Source: Streptomyces sp. Ru62
GTDB taxonomy: Bacteria; Actinomycetota; Actinomycetes; Streptomycetales; Streptomycetaceae
Length of the DNA: 64,000 nt
Assembly: GCF_002920615.1 (NCBI RefSeq)
Contig: NZ_PQSU01000020.1
Location: 62,001-126,000, forward strand
Direction: 5' to 3'
The notes under the pieces were generated by a model that searched no databases, was not told the DNA's origin, and saw nothing but the letters and a program-made list of their open reading frames with translations. The translations under genes were made by a program, and so were the position numbers. Below, piece by piece: positions 63,126-64,000 of the stretch (position 1 is its first letter; each line of letters opens with the position of its first letter).

Positions 63126-64000
63126 TCAGGCGCCCGGGAGCAGCCCGGTGTAGTAGACGGTTCCCGCGCACGCCCCGGACACCACGGCCGTCGCCGTCGG
63201 CGAACCACCCTGTGCCGTGTGGGTCACCGTGACACTGCCGTCGGCCGTGCCCTCCTCGGTGGCGAGTTGCGGGGTCGTGCCCTCCGAGCCGGTGCTGTCG
63301 GTCGTGGCGCCGGAGGCACTCTGGGTGGGCGACGGATCGGGCGACGGACCGGTCGGGCCGGGGTCGCCCGGACCGCTGTCACCGCCGGTGGTGGGGCAGG
63401 TCTCCGAGGGGACGAAGGCGAACTTCTCCTCGTACGCCGCGCCCGGCTGGAGCACCAGCCCGGCGACCTCCTGGGACGGGTCCGGCAGGGCGGTCGCCGC
63501 GTCGCCGGCCACGTGCCGGGCGCTGAGGACCTTGGCCGGATCGGCGGCGCCCTGGGCGGTGGGCGTGATGCTGCCCGCGCCGGCGACCGCGCAGGCGGTG
63601 CCGGAGATGTTGGTGACGCGGAAGGTGCCGTAGACGACCCCCGCGGTGTCGGGCGCGTTCGCGCTGCCGGTGGCCGAGCCCAGCTGGGTCGCCGTACAGA
63701 GCGGAACGCCCGAGGCCGGCGTGGCGGAGGGGTCGGCGCCGGCGGTGGAGCCGCTGCCGCTGCCGGGCTTCGTGCCCTTGTCCTCGGGCCGGCCGGACTC
63801 CTTGCCGGGCTTGACGGTGGTACCGCCGGCGTCCTTCGGGCCGCCCTTGCCGGCGTCCTTGTCCTTGCCCTCCCCGGTGCCGCCCTGGGCCTGGGAGGAC
63901 TGGCCGGCCATCGCGGTGTTGGGGTCGGAGCCGCCGGCCTGGGAGACGTGGACGAGGGCGGGGATCGCGGTGCCGATGAAGAGGGCCGCCGCGGCCATCC
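63126..64000 (-). CDS. Secreted or membrane-anchored protein, 5' part cut by the window edge
   Basis: At least 291 aa are visible, ending at 63126. From the right edge the visible part starts in a hydrophobic segment (AAAALFIGTAIPALVHVSQA), then an Ala/Gly/Lys-rich linker of about 70 residues (GKDKDAGKGGPKDAGG), a globular domain with Cys pairs (PLCTATQLG, GTACAVAGA), and a second Ser/Thr/Pro-rich linker. The globular part looks like a DUF4232-type beta-sandwich. Cell-surface location is likely; function unknown. Confidence 0.6.
   Translation of the reverse strand, partial: MAAAALFIGTAIPALVHVSQAGGSDPNTAMAGQSSQAQGGTGEGKDKDAGKGGPKDAGGTTVKPGKESGRPEDKGTKPGSGSGSTAGADPSATPASGVPLCTATQLGSATGSANAPDTAGVVYGTFRVTNISGTACAVAGAGSITPTAQGAADPAKVLSARHVAGDAATALPDPSQEVAGLVLQPGAAYEEKFAFVPSETCPTTGGDSGPGDPGPTGPSPDPSPTQSASGATTDSTGSEGTTPQLATEEGTADGSVTVTHTAQGGSPTATAVVSGACAGTVYYTGLLPGA

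Overview
The window is high-GC DNA (very high G/C at third codon positions, frequent GTG starts, ATGA/GTGA overlaps between genes) and reads as a Streptomyces chromosome. Pointers include a WhiB-like WblA, a Crp regulator beside endonuclease III, a SARP/NB-ARC regulator and the pair of ArsA-type ATPases. From memory, the gene order from about 1 to 30 kb (ssd, HAD hydrolase, acetyl-CoA synthetase, NhaA, MarP, Nudix, Nth, Crp, wblA, PBP1A, YqeY) matches the conserved core of the genus; this was not checked against a database.

Layout: 0-3 kb holds the pilus/septum locus (TadA/CpaF start, Ssd/CpaE), a two-hairpin RNA that fits the 6C class, and the divergent HAD hydrolase. 3-17.6 kb is housekeeping: a Fic-like protein, a CooC/MinD-like ATPase, a polysaccharide deacetylase lipoprotein, a SulP-carbonic anhydrase fusion, AcsA, NhaA, a holin-X membrane protein, an epoxide-hydrolase-like enzyme, MarP, a CoA-type Nudix enzyme and endonuclease III with a lysine-rich tail. 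17.8-30.4 kb carries Crp, a nucleotidyltransferase, metallo-beta-lactamase and Nudix enzymes, RidA, two ArsA-like ATPases, WblA, PBP1A, YqeY, a phosphoesterase and a Pr6Pr membrane protein.

30.45-38.45 kb is a genomic island in a tRNA-Pro(CGG) gene. A 45-bp direct repeat of the tRNA 3' end marks both ends. Inside are the 3' part of a tyrosine integrase fused by deletion to a truncated XRE regulator, a VanZ-like membrane protein plus a small secreted four-cysteine protein bracketed by about 175-bp inverted repeats, a 150-nt foldback element, an XRE-TPR regulator of low GC, a complete IS5-type insertion sequence with a predicted -1 frameshift, an S1-like protein and an orphan membrane protein. 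The island has no recognisable excisionase, replication or transfer gene and looks decayed.

38.45-42.9 kb is further accessory DNA: a STAS-domain remnant, a 66-aa protein made of 7-residue glycine repeats, and an arsenic cluster (arsR-aquaporin-arsC-arsN1, with arsI divergent). The cluster would combine arsenate reduction, passive arsenite exit through an aquaporin, acetylation of an organoarsenical and C-As bond cleavage. A truncated Rhs N-terminus closes the region.

42.95-64 kb returns to chromosome-like genes: a large SARP/NB-ARC regulator, a DrrAB-type ABC exporter, kdpFABC without kdpDE, NAD synthetase, a permease/TIGR03943 pair, a two-RCK-domain ion channel protein, an S9 peptidase, a methyltransferase, a SURF1 protein and a truncated secreted protein at the right edge. 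Many genes carry a TANNNT box 6-8 nt before the start codon, which predicts leaderless mRNAs.
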